In this document: positions 35,392-47,050 of the stretch, piece after piece
Numbering within the stretch: the first letter of the stretch is position 1
Layout: every line of letters begins with the position of its first letter
Origin: Hansfordia pulvinata
Lineage: Eukaryota; Ascomycota; Sordariomycetes; Xylariales
DNA length: 64,000 bases
Direction: 5' to 3'
NCBI GenBank assembly: GCA_006538405.1
Contig: BJKQ01000027.1
Span: 122,656-186,655, forward strand
Notes under the pieces: generated by a model
What the model was told of the DNA's origin: nothing
Database searches by the model: none
What the model saw: only the letters and a program-made list of their open reading frames with translations
Program-made: the position numbers and the translations under genes

Positions 35392-36332
35392 GGGGGGGCG
35401 TGGTGAGCGCCCTCGCTCGGACAGGCAAGGACGAGAACGGGTGCCTCGTTGGCTTGCTTATACAGTGTCCGAGCTGCTTTCGTTTGATTCCATCTCCCTC
35501 CCTCCCTCCACCTAAAGGAGTTTTGCCGGTGTATCATTATGTAGGAAAAGAGAGAGTTGGCGAGGGCGCGTTTCGTTGGGCACCGCTGTCCGCGGGGTTT
35601 TTTGAAAGAAGACTACACGTCTTATTATACCTCGTATCCCTTGTTTTTTTCTCATTAAAGTCTATATTAGTAAAGATTTATTTCTTTTCCAAGCCTTTAT
35701 ACGGCCCTACTGTACCGCGCGTGACGTGCCTATCCGTATTCTATTAGTGACGCTGCGCAGTAGATCAAGTTGCTAGTTGGCTACCTGCGGGCGGTCTTTT
35801 CCACTTGGCCCCTCCCCAGTCGGCTGGTGCTCACACCTGATTACCTAAGTCTTGTGGATGATGGCCGTTGCTTACGATGGACTCTGTTCCCCGCGAGCCT
35901 AGAGTATCCGACTACTCTGGCCGGCCACGACGGGCGGTGTCGAGGGAAGCATCTCCAGGCTGCCGGGATGAGGCTGTCCGTCCGACCTAGGGCTCCGAGG
36001 AGAAAAAGCAAAATCCCAAAGGGCGAATCAATTATCCGACACGTCCTGTCCTTTACCCGCGCTGGCCGGATTCGCAAAGACATCAAAATTGCACATGGCA
36101 CACATCGAGTCACGGAACGATCGATCGAAGTTCTGGGTTGAGGGACCCCTTACCCTTACTGGCTCATAAATTCGTCACTAAATGTGTGAGGAGGCTACGA
36201 GACCCCTTCCCGGAGTCTGTCCTCGCGCGTCACCAACAAACTCCACACCCCATGCCTTTTGTACCCTTTTCACTTGCCGCTGTGTGTAACCAGAATCGCA
36301 AAACATCGCCCAGCGCCCAGCCGCCAGCCAGC
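35392..36332. other. Convergent 3' flanks
   Basis: AT-richer DNA with T-rich runs at 35640-35700, consistent with a polyadenylation region of the large gene, and the 3' flank of leu1. No gene seen. Confidence 0.6.
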
Positions 36333-38806
36333 CTACCACTCGATGGGGTCCTTGATTTCCTGGCCCCGGTTGGTGGAAGGGACCGGCGCCGCCTTGGCCG
36401 CCAGCTTGCCGCCCTGGCCCTTGCGCTTCAAGTACGCGGTGCCGTCAATCCAGGGGGTCTCGGCGGTGATCTTCTTCTCGTGCGCCGTGATCTTGTCCTC
36501 GAGCTGCATGGTCAGGCCAATGTCATCGAGACCCTGCACCAGGCAGTGCTTGCGGAACTCCTCGACGTCGAACTTGCAGATCTCCTGGCCGTCCGCGTCG
36601 CGAATCACCTGGTTGGGCAGGTCAACCTCGATCTCCCGCTGAGCCCGCGCCTCGGTGACGATCCTGTCCAGGTCGTCCTGGTTCTTGATGGCAATGGGCA
36701 ACATGCCGTTCTTGAAGGTGTTGTTGAAGAAAATGTCGGCAAACGAGGGCGCAATCACGCACTTGATGCCAAAGTCCAACAGAGCCCAAGGGGCGTGCTC
36801 ACGAGAGCTACCGCAGCCAAAGTTGGGCCCGGTGACGACGAGGGTCTTGGCGCTCGTGTAGGGCTCCTGGTTGAGGACGAAGTCGTTCTTGATTGTGCCG
36901 TCGTCATGGAAGCGTGACTCGTAGAACAGACCCTTGCCGAGACCTGTGCGCTTGATGGTCTTGAGGAACTGCTTGGGGATGATGGCGTCGGTGTCGACGT
37001 TGGCACGGTCCAGAGGCGCAGCAATGCCCTTGTGAACGGTGAACTTGGGCATGCCCGGAGACCCGGCAGCCTCAGTGACGATGGAGGCCGGAGTGGGAGA
37101 GCTGTCCTCTGGTTGGTCGGCGAGCTTCTCGCTGGCGCCAGAGTCGGAGCCGATGGCTTCGTCAGCCTGGGCCTTCTCGGAGGACTCCTCGGCCTGGAAG
37201 GCCTCAATATGAGGGCTGGACTTGTACTCGGTGACCTGGCGGACGTCGGCGAGCTTGCCAACGATGCCGGCGGCAGCAGCCATGACGGGAGACATGAGAT
37301 GGGTGCGGCCCAGGGCACCTTGTCTGCCCTCAAAGTTGCGGTTGCTGGTGCTGGCGCAACGCTCCTTGGGGGACAGAATATCCGGGTTCATGCCTAGACA
37401 CATACTGCAGCCAGCCTCTCTCCATTCGAAGCCGGCATCGAGGAAGATCTTGTCGAGCCCCTCCTTCTCAGCCTGAAGCTTGATGTTGCCAGAGCCGGGG
37501 ACGACCATGGCGCGGGTGACGTTGGGGGCCTTCATCTTGCCCTTGACAACGTGGGCGGCGGCGCGCAGGTCCTCGATGCGGGAGTTTGTGCAGGAGCCGA
37601 TGAAGACCTTGTCGATGGAAACGTCCTGCATGGGGGTGCCGGGGGTGAGACCCATGTACTCGATCATGCGGCGGGCGGCGGCCTTTTTCGTGTCGGAGGC
37701 GAAGGACTCGGGGTCGGGGACGTTTGCGGTGATGGGAACGACGTCCTCGGGGCTGGTGCCCCATGTAACAGTGGGGATGATGTCCTTTGCGTCGATGAAC
37801 ACGTCAATGTCGTACTTGGCGTCGGGGTCGGACTGGAGGCTGCGCCAGTACTTGACGGCGCGGTCCCATTCGGGGAGCCGTAGGCAGGCGCAAGGGGCTT
37901 GCCCTTGAGGAAGTCGAAGGTGATGTCGTCGGGGGCGATCATGCCGGCGCGGGCGCCTCCCTCGATGGACATGTTGCAGATGGACATGCGGGCCTCCATG
38001 CTGAGGGAGCGGATGACGGAGCCGCAGAACTCAATGACGCAGCCGGTACCGCCGGCAGTGCCAATCTGGCCAATGGCGTGGAGGACGACGTCCTTTGAGG
38101 AGACGCCGGGGGCCAGCTCGCCGTCGACTTGTATCCGCATGTTCTTGTTGCGCTTGGTGACGAGGCACTGGGTGGCGAGGACGTGCTCGACCTCGCTGGT
38201 GCCGATGCCGGTGGCGAAGCAGCCAAAGGCGCCGTGGGTGGAGGTGTGGGAGTCGCCGCAGACGACGGTGGTGCCAGGGAGGGTGAAGCCCTGCTCGGGG
38301 CCGATGACGTGGACAATGCCCTGCCGCTTGTCGCCGAGGCCGAAGTAGGTGAGGCCAAAGTCCTTCACGTTCTCCTCGAGGGTGACGCACTGGACGCGCG
38401 AGTCATCCTCCTCGATGAAGGAGGCAATGTCCTTGATGCCTTTCCGGGACGAGGTGGGGACATTCTGGAAGGAGTTGTCAGTCAGCGGGGAAGAATTTCA
38501 GGAGTCGGCAGAGGCATAGGCACGTACATGGTCAGTCGTAGCGAGGGTGCAGTCCGGGCGTCTGACGGGGCGGCCGGCGTTCTTGAGGCCCTCAAAGGCT
38601 TGCTGTGGAGGGGAAAAGTCAGTTCCAATTCGACTGGAGGGAGATGTGTGGACGGGGAAAGTGGGAAATCGTACAGGAGAGGTGACCTCGTGGACCAGAT
38701 GGCGGTCAATGTAGATGAGGACGGTGCCGTCGAGCTTCTCGTCGACAATGTGGGAGGAGAGGACCTTGTCGTAGAGGGTCTGGGGGGCGGCTTGAGCGGA
38801 GGGCAT
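36333..38806 (-). CDS. leu1: 3-isopropylmalate dehydratase (isopropylmalate isomerase); apparent one-base deletion
   Basis: Three exons: 38806-38675, 38602-38528 and 38464-36333 (introns 72 and 63 nt). It starts [20 protein letters not shown] and contains aconitase-superfamily motifs: [43 protein letters not shown], the cluster-binding [10 protein letters not shown], and a C-terminal swivel domain with [19 protein letters not shown] and [14 protein letters not shown]. It isomerises 2- to 3-isopropylmalate, the second dedicated step of leucine synthesis, using a [4Fe-4S] cluster. One base is missing in or near the C4 run at 37,872-37,875. Upstream the frame reads PLAPAYGSP, and the family sequence [20 protein letters not shown] continues in another frame. 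With the base restored the product has about 779 residues, the normal fungal length. All cluster and substrate residues are present, so the gene is probably functional and the gap a sequencing error. Confidence 0.93.
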
Positions 38807-41674
38807 ATTGACCCGAGGGGAGCACGGGGCTCGGGAGGACGACAAAATGAAAGGGGTTCAAGTTGAGGGGAGGGGTTGCTGGGGAGACGGGTTCACCAGA
38901 GGGGGGCAGAAACGGTGTGGTAAGGGAGGAGAGGGATGAAGAGAGGCAGTGGAGCGAGGCAGAAAAGAGACGGGAATGATGGGATGGTTTTTGGGTCGTT
39001 TTGAAGGCGGCGAGGTGGCTCCGGTGTAGGAGGTTGAGGGCCGAGAGACAGACGGAGGGCGGGCGGCAGGAAGGCAGCCAGTCGCGAAGCCCGTGTTTGC
39101 AATGGCAGGCCGGCGCCTCCCAGGTGCGAGGCAAGTCGCGGGCAGGCCGATAATCGGACAGGGCAGCGCAGCCTCCGGTCGCGGGGTGGCAGCAGGATTT
39201 GATTTTGGCCGCCTGCCATTGGTTTGGCTCCCCGCCAGATCGGGGAAGGAGGGGCTGCGCATGGCCCGCGGTACTCGTACGAGTACCAATACTCGCAGGT
39301 ACCCCACATGCATCATCAATGCGACAGGCGGGCACAGATCCGACAGCAGATTAGGTACGCTCTCATCAGTGCAGAAGCCGCCAGATCCATCCATTCCCAC
39401 CAACAACGGGTGGCGCATTGCAAACACGGCCCGGGCACCTCCATCAGGTGCCGGTTGCTGACACTGCAGGCAGCACGTCAGGGCTCGCTCGCGTGTGGGG
39501 AGAACCTGGAGTACAAGGCGGTATCCCCGGCACTCGAGTACCTTTACCTACCACCCTAGGTAAGCATGGCCATCATTCGTGCGGCACATGCATGGAGGTA
39601 TTCCCGTCGTAGGTAAGTTACCTGCATTCGGAATGTCTACCTATCGACAACGGCGTATCAGAAAGACGAAGAGGAAAAAGTAAAACTGGAAATCCCATCC
39701 AACCGACAGCCCGGCCGGCCCCATTGGTCCAGACGCGCACATTCAGCTTCTTTCAAGCAGCCAGCAAAGACCTCGTCGCGGCACCTGCGTGGGGCATCTC
39801 GAGACACGGTACGGAACGGTACAGGCTAACATCGAGAAGCCGCGGGGCTCGGAGCCGTTTCGGCCCCTCGCCATCTCCCAGGTAGGTGCGGATGTATTCG
39901 TGTTTCGTGCGTTTTTCTTCCCTCCCCCGTTCGATTTCATTCGAGGCGCCGTTCTTCCTGAGCCGGGACCTCTTTTCCGGCCCATCCATTTATTTCCTTT
40001 CCCCGTTCCCCCCCCACCCTTCTCCCCGAGAGCTCCACAGCGCATTCATGAAAGTCGTTTGCGATCATGTTTTAAGAGGGGGGACGGGGGGAGGAGAGGG
40101 GCACCGTTGCCGCTCCCTCTCCAAATATGGGGGAAAACCCGACGGCGCCAGCGCCACGACCGGTCCCGAAACCTGCCTCCATCTTCGACAAAAAAACATC
40201 GCCGATGTCCCTCCGGTCCGGAGGGAGAAGACACCCAGCGCCCAGGGCCCCGCGCTCCGCCGCTCCTCGACGACCCGACCCGACCCCGTCTCTTCTCTCT
40301 CTCTCTGAAATAAAAGCCGCTCGTCCCACTACTCATACGAGTAAGCTGATCCTGTAAAGGATAGCACTCAAGGCCATGAGGTTCCCACGTGGCGTAGACA
40401 GAAACTCAAATCAGAACGAGCCCATCGTAGAGTACGAGTATCCGGCCCGGCAGGCCCGACATCTAGAGATGCTTCTCGGTGTGGAATCACGGGTAACCCT
40501 CTGTACTGGCCCGTCTTGGAAACCCCCTCCCTGACCCCCCTTCCCCCACACTTCTGGCGGTACACAGAATCCCAACTGCCCATCCCCCGGCGCCGGGCTC
40601 CGGGGGGCGCCCCCCCGAGGCGGCGGCAGACGCCCCCCTCTACCCACCCCAAAATGATCTCGGCTGCCTTTTCCTGTCGTGTATCATACAAAGGGGAAAG
40701 AAAGCCATATCACCCTACTGCTTACGTACCCGTCCCACATCTGCCAACTCGTGTAAGCAAGGTGTCTCCGAGCCTAGCTACTCGTGTGCTCACATTGGGT
40801 TCCCCTCCAGCGTAGAATCTCAGGCGTTGGGGATCATTCATCTCGCGGGCGTCTGGGCCACACCTTGAGAAAATGAATAGGGGCAAGTGGCGCCATCCTT
40901 GTCGCCTGGTGATTTCTGGCAGGTCGACGGCAGATCGCCTCGATCAAGTTCGTTCCCGAGATTCGACTTGAAAGACGTCAGCTCACCGCAGGCAGAAGCT
41001 GAATCGCTCGCCGCCCTGGTTGATCTAGAGTGGCGCCCCGGCTTACTCGCGTACCCCACCCACACAGGCCTCGTCTGCCGAGACCTTGCTTTGCGCCTCG
41101 CCAACACGCGAGTCCATGCTCAGTTGGCTGCTAACAAGAGCAATGTTTATTACCGTTATCAAGCCCAAAACGCCTTGCTGATGGCTTCCATGGTATATCC
41201 GAGAGGAAGAGCGCGTCTACTGCAAACGATCCCCCTTTATTCCCAAGTCCCCTCCGATCCAACCAAATCATCTTCGCTCCCAACCAGATACCAGGCCTTC
41301 AGACACGGCCAGGGGGTCCGCCAACCTGTACTGCTGTCCCAATCGCTGTCAAATCATCCACCCAGATAACCAATCCCACAGACAGCCCAGACAAGCAAGC
41401 AATCCACCGTCTCACCCCCAACCGACAAGGGTGCATCAGAGCCGCGAGGTAGTTAAGCCGGCGGCACGAAGCGTAATACTCAGGATGATGAAATGCGTGC
41501 CACGCTCCTGTCTCTACTTCGCTCTAGATCGGCTCTCGCTCGGCCATCCAAAGCCCAGGGGGAATCAGACCAGACAAGCTACTGGCCAAGAAGAAATAAG
41601 CGAGACATCTCTGCCTCGCGAGACGTGGATCTGACGTCTTAGGTGGCGCGATAATGGAAGAAGACGGGCAAGTC
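38807..41674. other. Long intergenic region upstream of leu1
   Basis: 2.9 kb with no supported gene. 38807-39250 is the probable leu1 promoter and leader. TACTCGTACGAGTA and GGTACC motifs cluster at 39268-39300, TACCTA/TAGGTA motifs at 39540-39640. Pyrimidine-rich runs occur at 39905-40030. Open frames at 39789-40313 and 40887-41369 show no family resemblance. Confidence 0.55.
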
Positions 41675-44600
41675 CTACTTCAGCCGCTCTCTGAATTCCA
41701 TAAAGTCGCGCACACGCTGCTGGTGGTCATCGCACGCATCTGCCCACTTTCTGCGAACGTCTCGGTCCTGCTGCAACTCGTTCAGGTAGTCGTAGCCTCC
41801 AACGAACGACCCGTCAAAGTCGTCTCCAAGCCACTTCATGCCCTTGGTTTGGCGTCGCGTCTTATAAACCTGCTGGCGAGTGGCGAAGTGCGCAATGACT
41901 TTGGCGTTGAAGGCCTCCCACTTATCCATGTAACTGTAAAAGTCGTTGGCGTATTTGCGCCACTGCTGCGCAGTGGGACGGCTGGGATGCGACGCAGGGC
42001 CGTTGGGAATGCGAGGCGCAACGGGCGCCAGAGGGAATTCCAGGCGTGCAGATGGCTGACTGCGGGCATCGAGGGGTATCTGCTCCGACGGCTTGCTCTC
42101 AAAAGGCAACGCCGACCCCAGATCCGCAAAAGACGTCAATCCAGTCGGCGCGGATTCAGTGAACGGAGCCGTCTTGCCCAGGTCGGACAAGTTTGTGCGG
42201 AAGTCCTCTGTATCTTCCGAGCCCCTTGGCGGAGCGAACGGGTTGCCAGTGTTGGGCGCAGAGGCCGAGCCGTTGCCGAGACCTTCCCTAAAGGCGCCGT
42301 TGGTCTCTCCAGAGCCCAGGTTGGAGGGGTGTGCTGTCTTTGATGTGCCATTCACGTTGCCAGGCCTCCAGTCTGGTCGGGTGGGCTCCACGGGAATGTT
42401 CCGGGGCTGGGTGTGAGATGGCGTCGCATTGTTCGACCTGTCAGGAGGTGGCGTGTCGATATCCATGGCATTCGGGCTGTCGGTATGGAAAGGGGTGCCA
42501 TTTGCAGAGGGCCAGCCGTCGCTGTCATCGGGACCGGGGCTGGAGGGATCGCCGGGTGCACGAGGTTTCGACTTTTTCGAGGGCGAGCGCCGAGTGGGCG
42601 ACATCGAAGGGTCTGCGGAACGATGGGGCGTAAAATGGTCCGAGCTGAACTGCTCGTTCCAGTGCTCGGCGGAGAAGCCATTCCTGTCGACGTGGTCGGG
42701 CCTGCTTTCCGATGTCGCCGGCGTCGGGGTGGTCGAGTTCTGCCTCGTCTTGTTAGCCGTAGGGCGGCGGACTGGGCGGCTTCCGGGCCGCGATCTGGAT
42801 CGAGACTGATCGTCGTCGTCGGCGGCGTTCATGCCTCCCGCCGTAAATTTCCAGTCTCCGGCCTCATCGTCTTCCACAAATCTCGTATTGATGTTCTCAG
42901 TGCTGTGTCTTGAAAAGTTGTATGCATCGGAGGTCTCGTGGGGAGAGGCGGTCCCTTTGGAGAAGTCAAAGCTATCGTGGGGAGTGACATTAGTATGATG
43001 GTGGTCATCTGTATAGGGCCGAAAATACGTTTCCTGGGGGGGTTGGGCATCCAGAGGCGCAGATACTTCTTCAGTGTTAAAAGAAGTGATTTGCTGCCGA
43101 GTCCTCTGCTCACTTGGGGGGACCTTGTGTTGGGCGAGCAGGCTCTGGATTTGCTGCCGCCTCTCGGGCCGATTTACCAGACCCGTGAGCGTGCGGAGCA
43201 TGCGCTCTTGGTAAGGCACAGCTGAGGAAGTCTGGCTGTCTTGTGACTGTTCGCTTGAAGATGACTGAGGACCAGACCGAGCACTATACTCGGGAAAATA
43301 CTGGTGACTATACCCGCGAGACCCATCGTCGGTCTTGAACGATGATGGGTGACCACGATCAGGCAGGGGTGGAAGGGGATCGAAGGGGGGGTATGAATCG
43401 TACACTGTAGGGCCTTTTGTATCTTGAGCAGACGTCTGTGCACCAGCTGTTGCTGCTACCTCGCGTAAGCATCGAAGAAGAGGAAAAAAGTTTCCGAAGA
43501 GTCTACTTACGTCGGCCGGGCGAGCCTGGCGAGTTGTTACCGGACCGCGACGGACCTCTGCGGTGCGACGAGGCCGTCTGTTCGTATCTCGGTGAGGTCG
43601 GCCCAAACGAGTTGAAGTAAGACGACCTCCTGCTGGCGGACGCCGAGGCAGACGCGTTGGGGGCGCCTGTATTGACATGCATGGAGGCATTGTCCTTGTC
43701 GGCGCTGGCTCGCCGGGGCAGACTGGAGCTGCGCCTTCGGGGTTGTTGGCCTGCGCAGTGGGATGGACCGGGCTGCGCTGGGGAGTGCGGGTGCTGAAGC
43801 TGCGGCCAAGGCCAGGACTTCCGGGCACGTCATCAAACAGGCTCGTCTTCTCGCCGCCGGACGAGTGGTACGGAGTTCTGTGCCTGCTCTCGGCGTAGTT
43901 GGTGCGGAATTGCGCCAACGGGTCGGGGGCAGGGGCAGTCGTGGGCTTGGGTGCGGCCCTTGGCTTCGGCTTGGCCTCGGATGCATCCTCCGAGCCCGAA
44001 CCATCGCTGAAGATGTTGGTATGCATGCGGTTGGTATAATAGTTGTTGGTGCCCTTGAAGCCGGGCTCGTCATCGGTGGCACGGGGGGTGAAGCCAGACC
44101 TGCGGTTCGTGCCAAAGGCAGCCTCTGCCTTCTCGCGCTGAGAAGCGGTTCCGGCGGTGGCACGAGGCGGAGGAGGGGGGGCAGGGGTCGGCCGCGATTC
44201 GCGCTTGGGATCTCGGTTCGCCGAAGTCGGGGCGCGGCCAGGCGTGGGTGGTGCTTGTTGAGGGGGTCTTTCGCGGGTTGAGGATCTCATATTCTCCCAA
44301 GCGCGGTAGTGCTGGTTGCGAGAGGGGTCGGGGGTCGGGCGGCTGGAGCGCGGGGGAGGAGCCCCGGCGCCTGGGGCGGTAAAGTTGGAATAGCGAGCAG
44401 CACCGGAGCCGCCGCGGCTCTTAGCAGCAGCAGCAGCCGACTGGCCAGAGCGTGTGGGAGGCGCAGGGTACTGCTTGGACACGTTGGCCCAGGGGTTGCC
44501 GTGAACGCCGGAGGCGCCGGTGCGGGCGCGTTGACTGGGACGGTCGGCATCGTAACCTTTGCGGGTGGTGTCGTTGCCGAGGATTTCAAAGGCGGCGCCG

Positions 44601-44846
44601 ACGGCCTGGAACTTTGTGGCGGCGGCCTGCTCGTTACCTCTGTTGCGATCGGGATGCCACTGGAGGGCTGGAGTGGAGGAGCACGGTTAGCGGCGGGAGG
44701 GGGCGCGAGCAGGACAAGGAGGGGAGGGGTGAGGGGCGGGAGGGCGCACCAAGCTTGCGATACTGCTTCTTGATCTCGTCGGCCGAAGCGGTCTGGGAGA
44801 CCTCGAGATCGGCGTAGTAGTCTTTCCTCTTGTCCCAGGGCGGCAT
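41675..44846 (-). CDS. Large J-domain (DnaJ/Hsp40) protein; apparent one-base deletion
   Basis: Three exons: 44846-44750, 44667-43511 and about 43455-41675. The first splice joins KKQYRKL to ALQWHPDRNRGNEQ, rebuilding a complete J domain (about residues 9-72) with the HPD triad at 37-39. The second intron (donor GTAAGT) has three in-phase acceptors at 43456, 43453 and 43447. In exon 2 one base is missing near 43,728-43,735: the frame NNPEGA continues as SSSLPRRASADKDNASMHV only after a shift. The product is about 1,011 residues, mostly disordered and rich in Ser, Pro and Arg. A folded C-terminal helical region (WRKYANDFYSYMDKWEAFNA to FMEFRERLK) is conserved-looking. J-domain proteins stimulate Hsp70 ATPase; this low-complexity, C-terminally helical type is known in Pezizomycotina but uncharacterised as far as I know. 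Client and location are not evident. Confidence 0.87.
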
Positions 44847-45124
44847 GGTGGAGTGAAGGGAGGGGTTTGATGACAGGTGGTGAGGTCGGGAAGAGGGATG
44901 GAACGAGGATGAGGACTGGGAGCGACCAGGACACAGCGATGAAGACTGCTCGTCAGTGAGTCATCCTCGTTGCGACGGGAGAGCCAAGAACCGAGGTGGC
45001 GGCGAGGAAGGGTCGGTGGTCGTGGATGCGGTCGCGAGAGCGGAATGAACCGCCTAACGATTTGGTTTGGTGAAGGATGGCGATAGGCAGGAGATGAGGG
45101 AGAGAGAGGGAGAGATGGCGCGGC

Positions 45125-45207
45125 GGGTCGGGTCGGGTCAGAACAGGTCAGGTCAGATCAGATCAGGTCAGGTCAGATCAGGTCAGGTCAGATCAGGTCG
45201 CGTCAGG
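45125..45207. repeat. GGTCA/GATCAG short tandem repeat
   Basis: About 80 bases of alternating GGTCAGGTCA and GATCAGATCA-like pentamers upstream of the J-domain gene. Confidence 0.9.
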
Positions 45208-46264
45208 TTGGAGCTGGAGGGTTTTGGGCTGTGAGCAGCAGCAGCAGCAAGGCGAATGCGAGTGGGAGGCCAGTTGAGGCTGTGTACGTGGAACGAGCCG
45301 GGAGGGTTTGATACGAGTAGGTGGGCGGGCGATGCAGGCACAACAGGTGCACCCGGGCGCAGGTGCTGGTGCAGTGCAGTGCAGCGTGTAGGTGCAGGTG
45401 CAGGTGCGGGCGCGCGAGTGGGTGCGGGTGGTCGCTGCGTGGTAGTGGAGGTGGATGGATGCCCTGCCTGGCTGGGCCGGGGTTCGGGGGGGCGGAGCCG
45501 ACGAGGGTTTGCGGGCGGACCTTAGGTCAATAATAGCGGCGGGAGGAGGGCGGGACGTGTGGATGATGATTGTTTGCGGACGTCGGGCGGTGCGTGGTGA
45601 TGGCGGTGCTGTTGGTGTCTGGATGGGTTGAGTGAAGAGTGGGAGCGAGAGAAGATTGTTGAAGACTTGAGATCGGATGCAGGTGGGTTCCACGATGTCC
45701 CAGGGTTTGCAAGGGTTCCAAGGGTGGGTTTGGGAACGAACCGGGCAAAGAAGCAGCGGCTGGACGGTCGGGGAATGACGAAAATGAGGCAAAACAAGGT
45801 ACGAGTACTCGAACAGCAGGCTTAGTAGACGGCCTCGGCTGCAGCGCTCTTTTCTTTTGGTCTCTTTTGTCAGAGGTAAGTAATATAGACAACTCATCAA
45901 GCTCTCTCTTCCACATCCATGATGTGAGTACCTAACCTACTCGCACTGCGGGTTAGGTTATGCATGTCCTGCATCCTACTGTACCCCGTATGCAGGTAGA
46001 CCTGCTTGTGTCTGATTTTTCCTTGTTCGCCACGGCAACCGTTGGGCACGCGTCAACAATCGACTTCCTACTCGAGTACAGTCCGTCCAAGGTGCTAGGT
46101 AACTCATCATACCTCCAGTGTGATTGATGATTCTTGAACCACCGAGCCAAGTGTCGACCACGACAACGACGACACCACCGGGAATTGAATTTGACGCAGG
46201 CTTTGGCTGAGATTGCAATGCCATTCCCTTCTCCCGTACCCATAACCAACCCACGACATTAGTC

Positions 46265-46360
46265 TTGTCATTATTATTCTCATTATTATGTAGTATTCTC
46301 ATTATTATTATTCTCATTATTATTATTCTCATTATTATTATTCTCATTATTATTATTATA
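46265..46360. repeat. ATTATTATTCTC minisatellite
   Basis: About five copies of a 15-base unit (TTATTATTATTCTCA type), ending in a TTA run. Confidence 0.9.
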
Positions 46361-47050
46361 GGCACCCTCGATGTCGTGGGGGCTATGGACCGGGTTGGGC
46401 TGGCTTGTGCGACCCGTGCTGGGCACGCAAGCTGCACACACGAGGACATCGATGGGCCCCAAGAAGGCCGAGGAGGAACGGCGGGTGGGATGACATGGCG
46501 GGCCTGGATTGGATGCACAGGCCCATGCGTTGTTAATATTATTTATTGATGCCGTTGCTGCTTAGGTTTTCTTACCTTATAGAAGTACCTACCTTCCATA
46601 CATGTAGGTCAAGTTAGGTAGGTACCTCTTGACACAAGGTACTGTACCAGGTAAGGTAAGCATGTAATGAATGGTGGTTGTTGATTGAATTGTGCGAATA
46701 GTCCGGCTACGAGTACGCAGTCATGTGGTGTTCGGCCAATCCCATCCATGCTACTCTCTTCCTCTCCATCTTGCTTCCTCAAGTCGGTACTCTACAGCAT
46801 ACAAGCGGAGGCCCCGCGTTGACTTTCTCGGGGCGTGCTTGTACGAAGTCAGCGATCCCCAGGGCAGCACGAGAGTGTATTCAAGGCTCGTAGTGGGCGG
46901 GATGGCAAATAATCGCCCACCCCATAACCATTTATCTGGCTCTTTATTAGCTGGCCCTCTCGGGTCATCAGTCAGAGTCAAGTACCCGTTCGCAGTCCAT
47001 GGCACGAGGCGTGCCGTCCCGCCCGTCAGCTAAGCCCATTGCAAACCCCC

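Larger units (their letters stand above)
44847..47050. other. Intergenic region bordering the AT-rich block
   Basis: No gene recognised. It includes the J-domain gene promoter and leader, two short tandem-repeat tracts (45,125-45,207 and 46,265-46,360) and a dense cluster of TACCTA/GGTACC motifs at 46,560-46,660. Composition is still normal for the gene-rich part up to about 47,040. Confidence 0.6.

Noticed and set aside
38807..39800. Leu3-type CCGGNNCCGG site in the leu1 promoter
   Set aside because: Only partial CCGG-containing matches (for example CCCGGCCGGCCCC near 39,710); no exact site found.
40887..41369. 160-codon open frame upstream of the leu1 promoter
   Set aside because: Composition and codon use fit intergenic DNA; no homology seen.
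45125..46360. Regularly spaced repeats as a CRISPR array
   Set aside because: Simple tandem repeats without unique spacers, in a eukaryotic genome.
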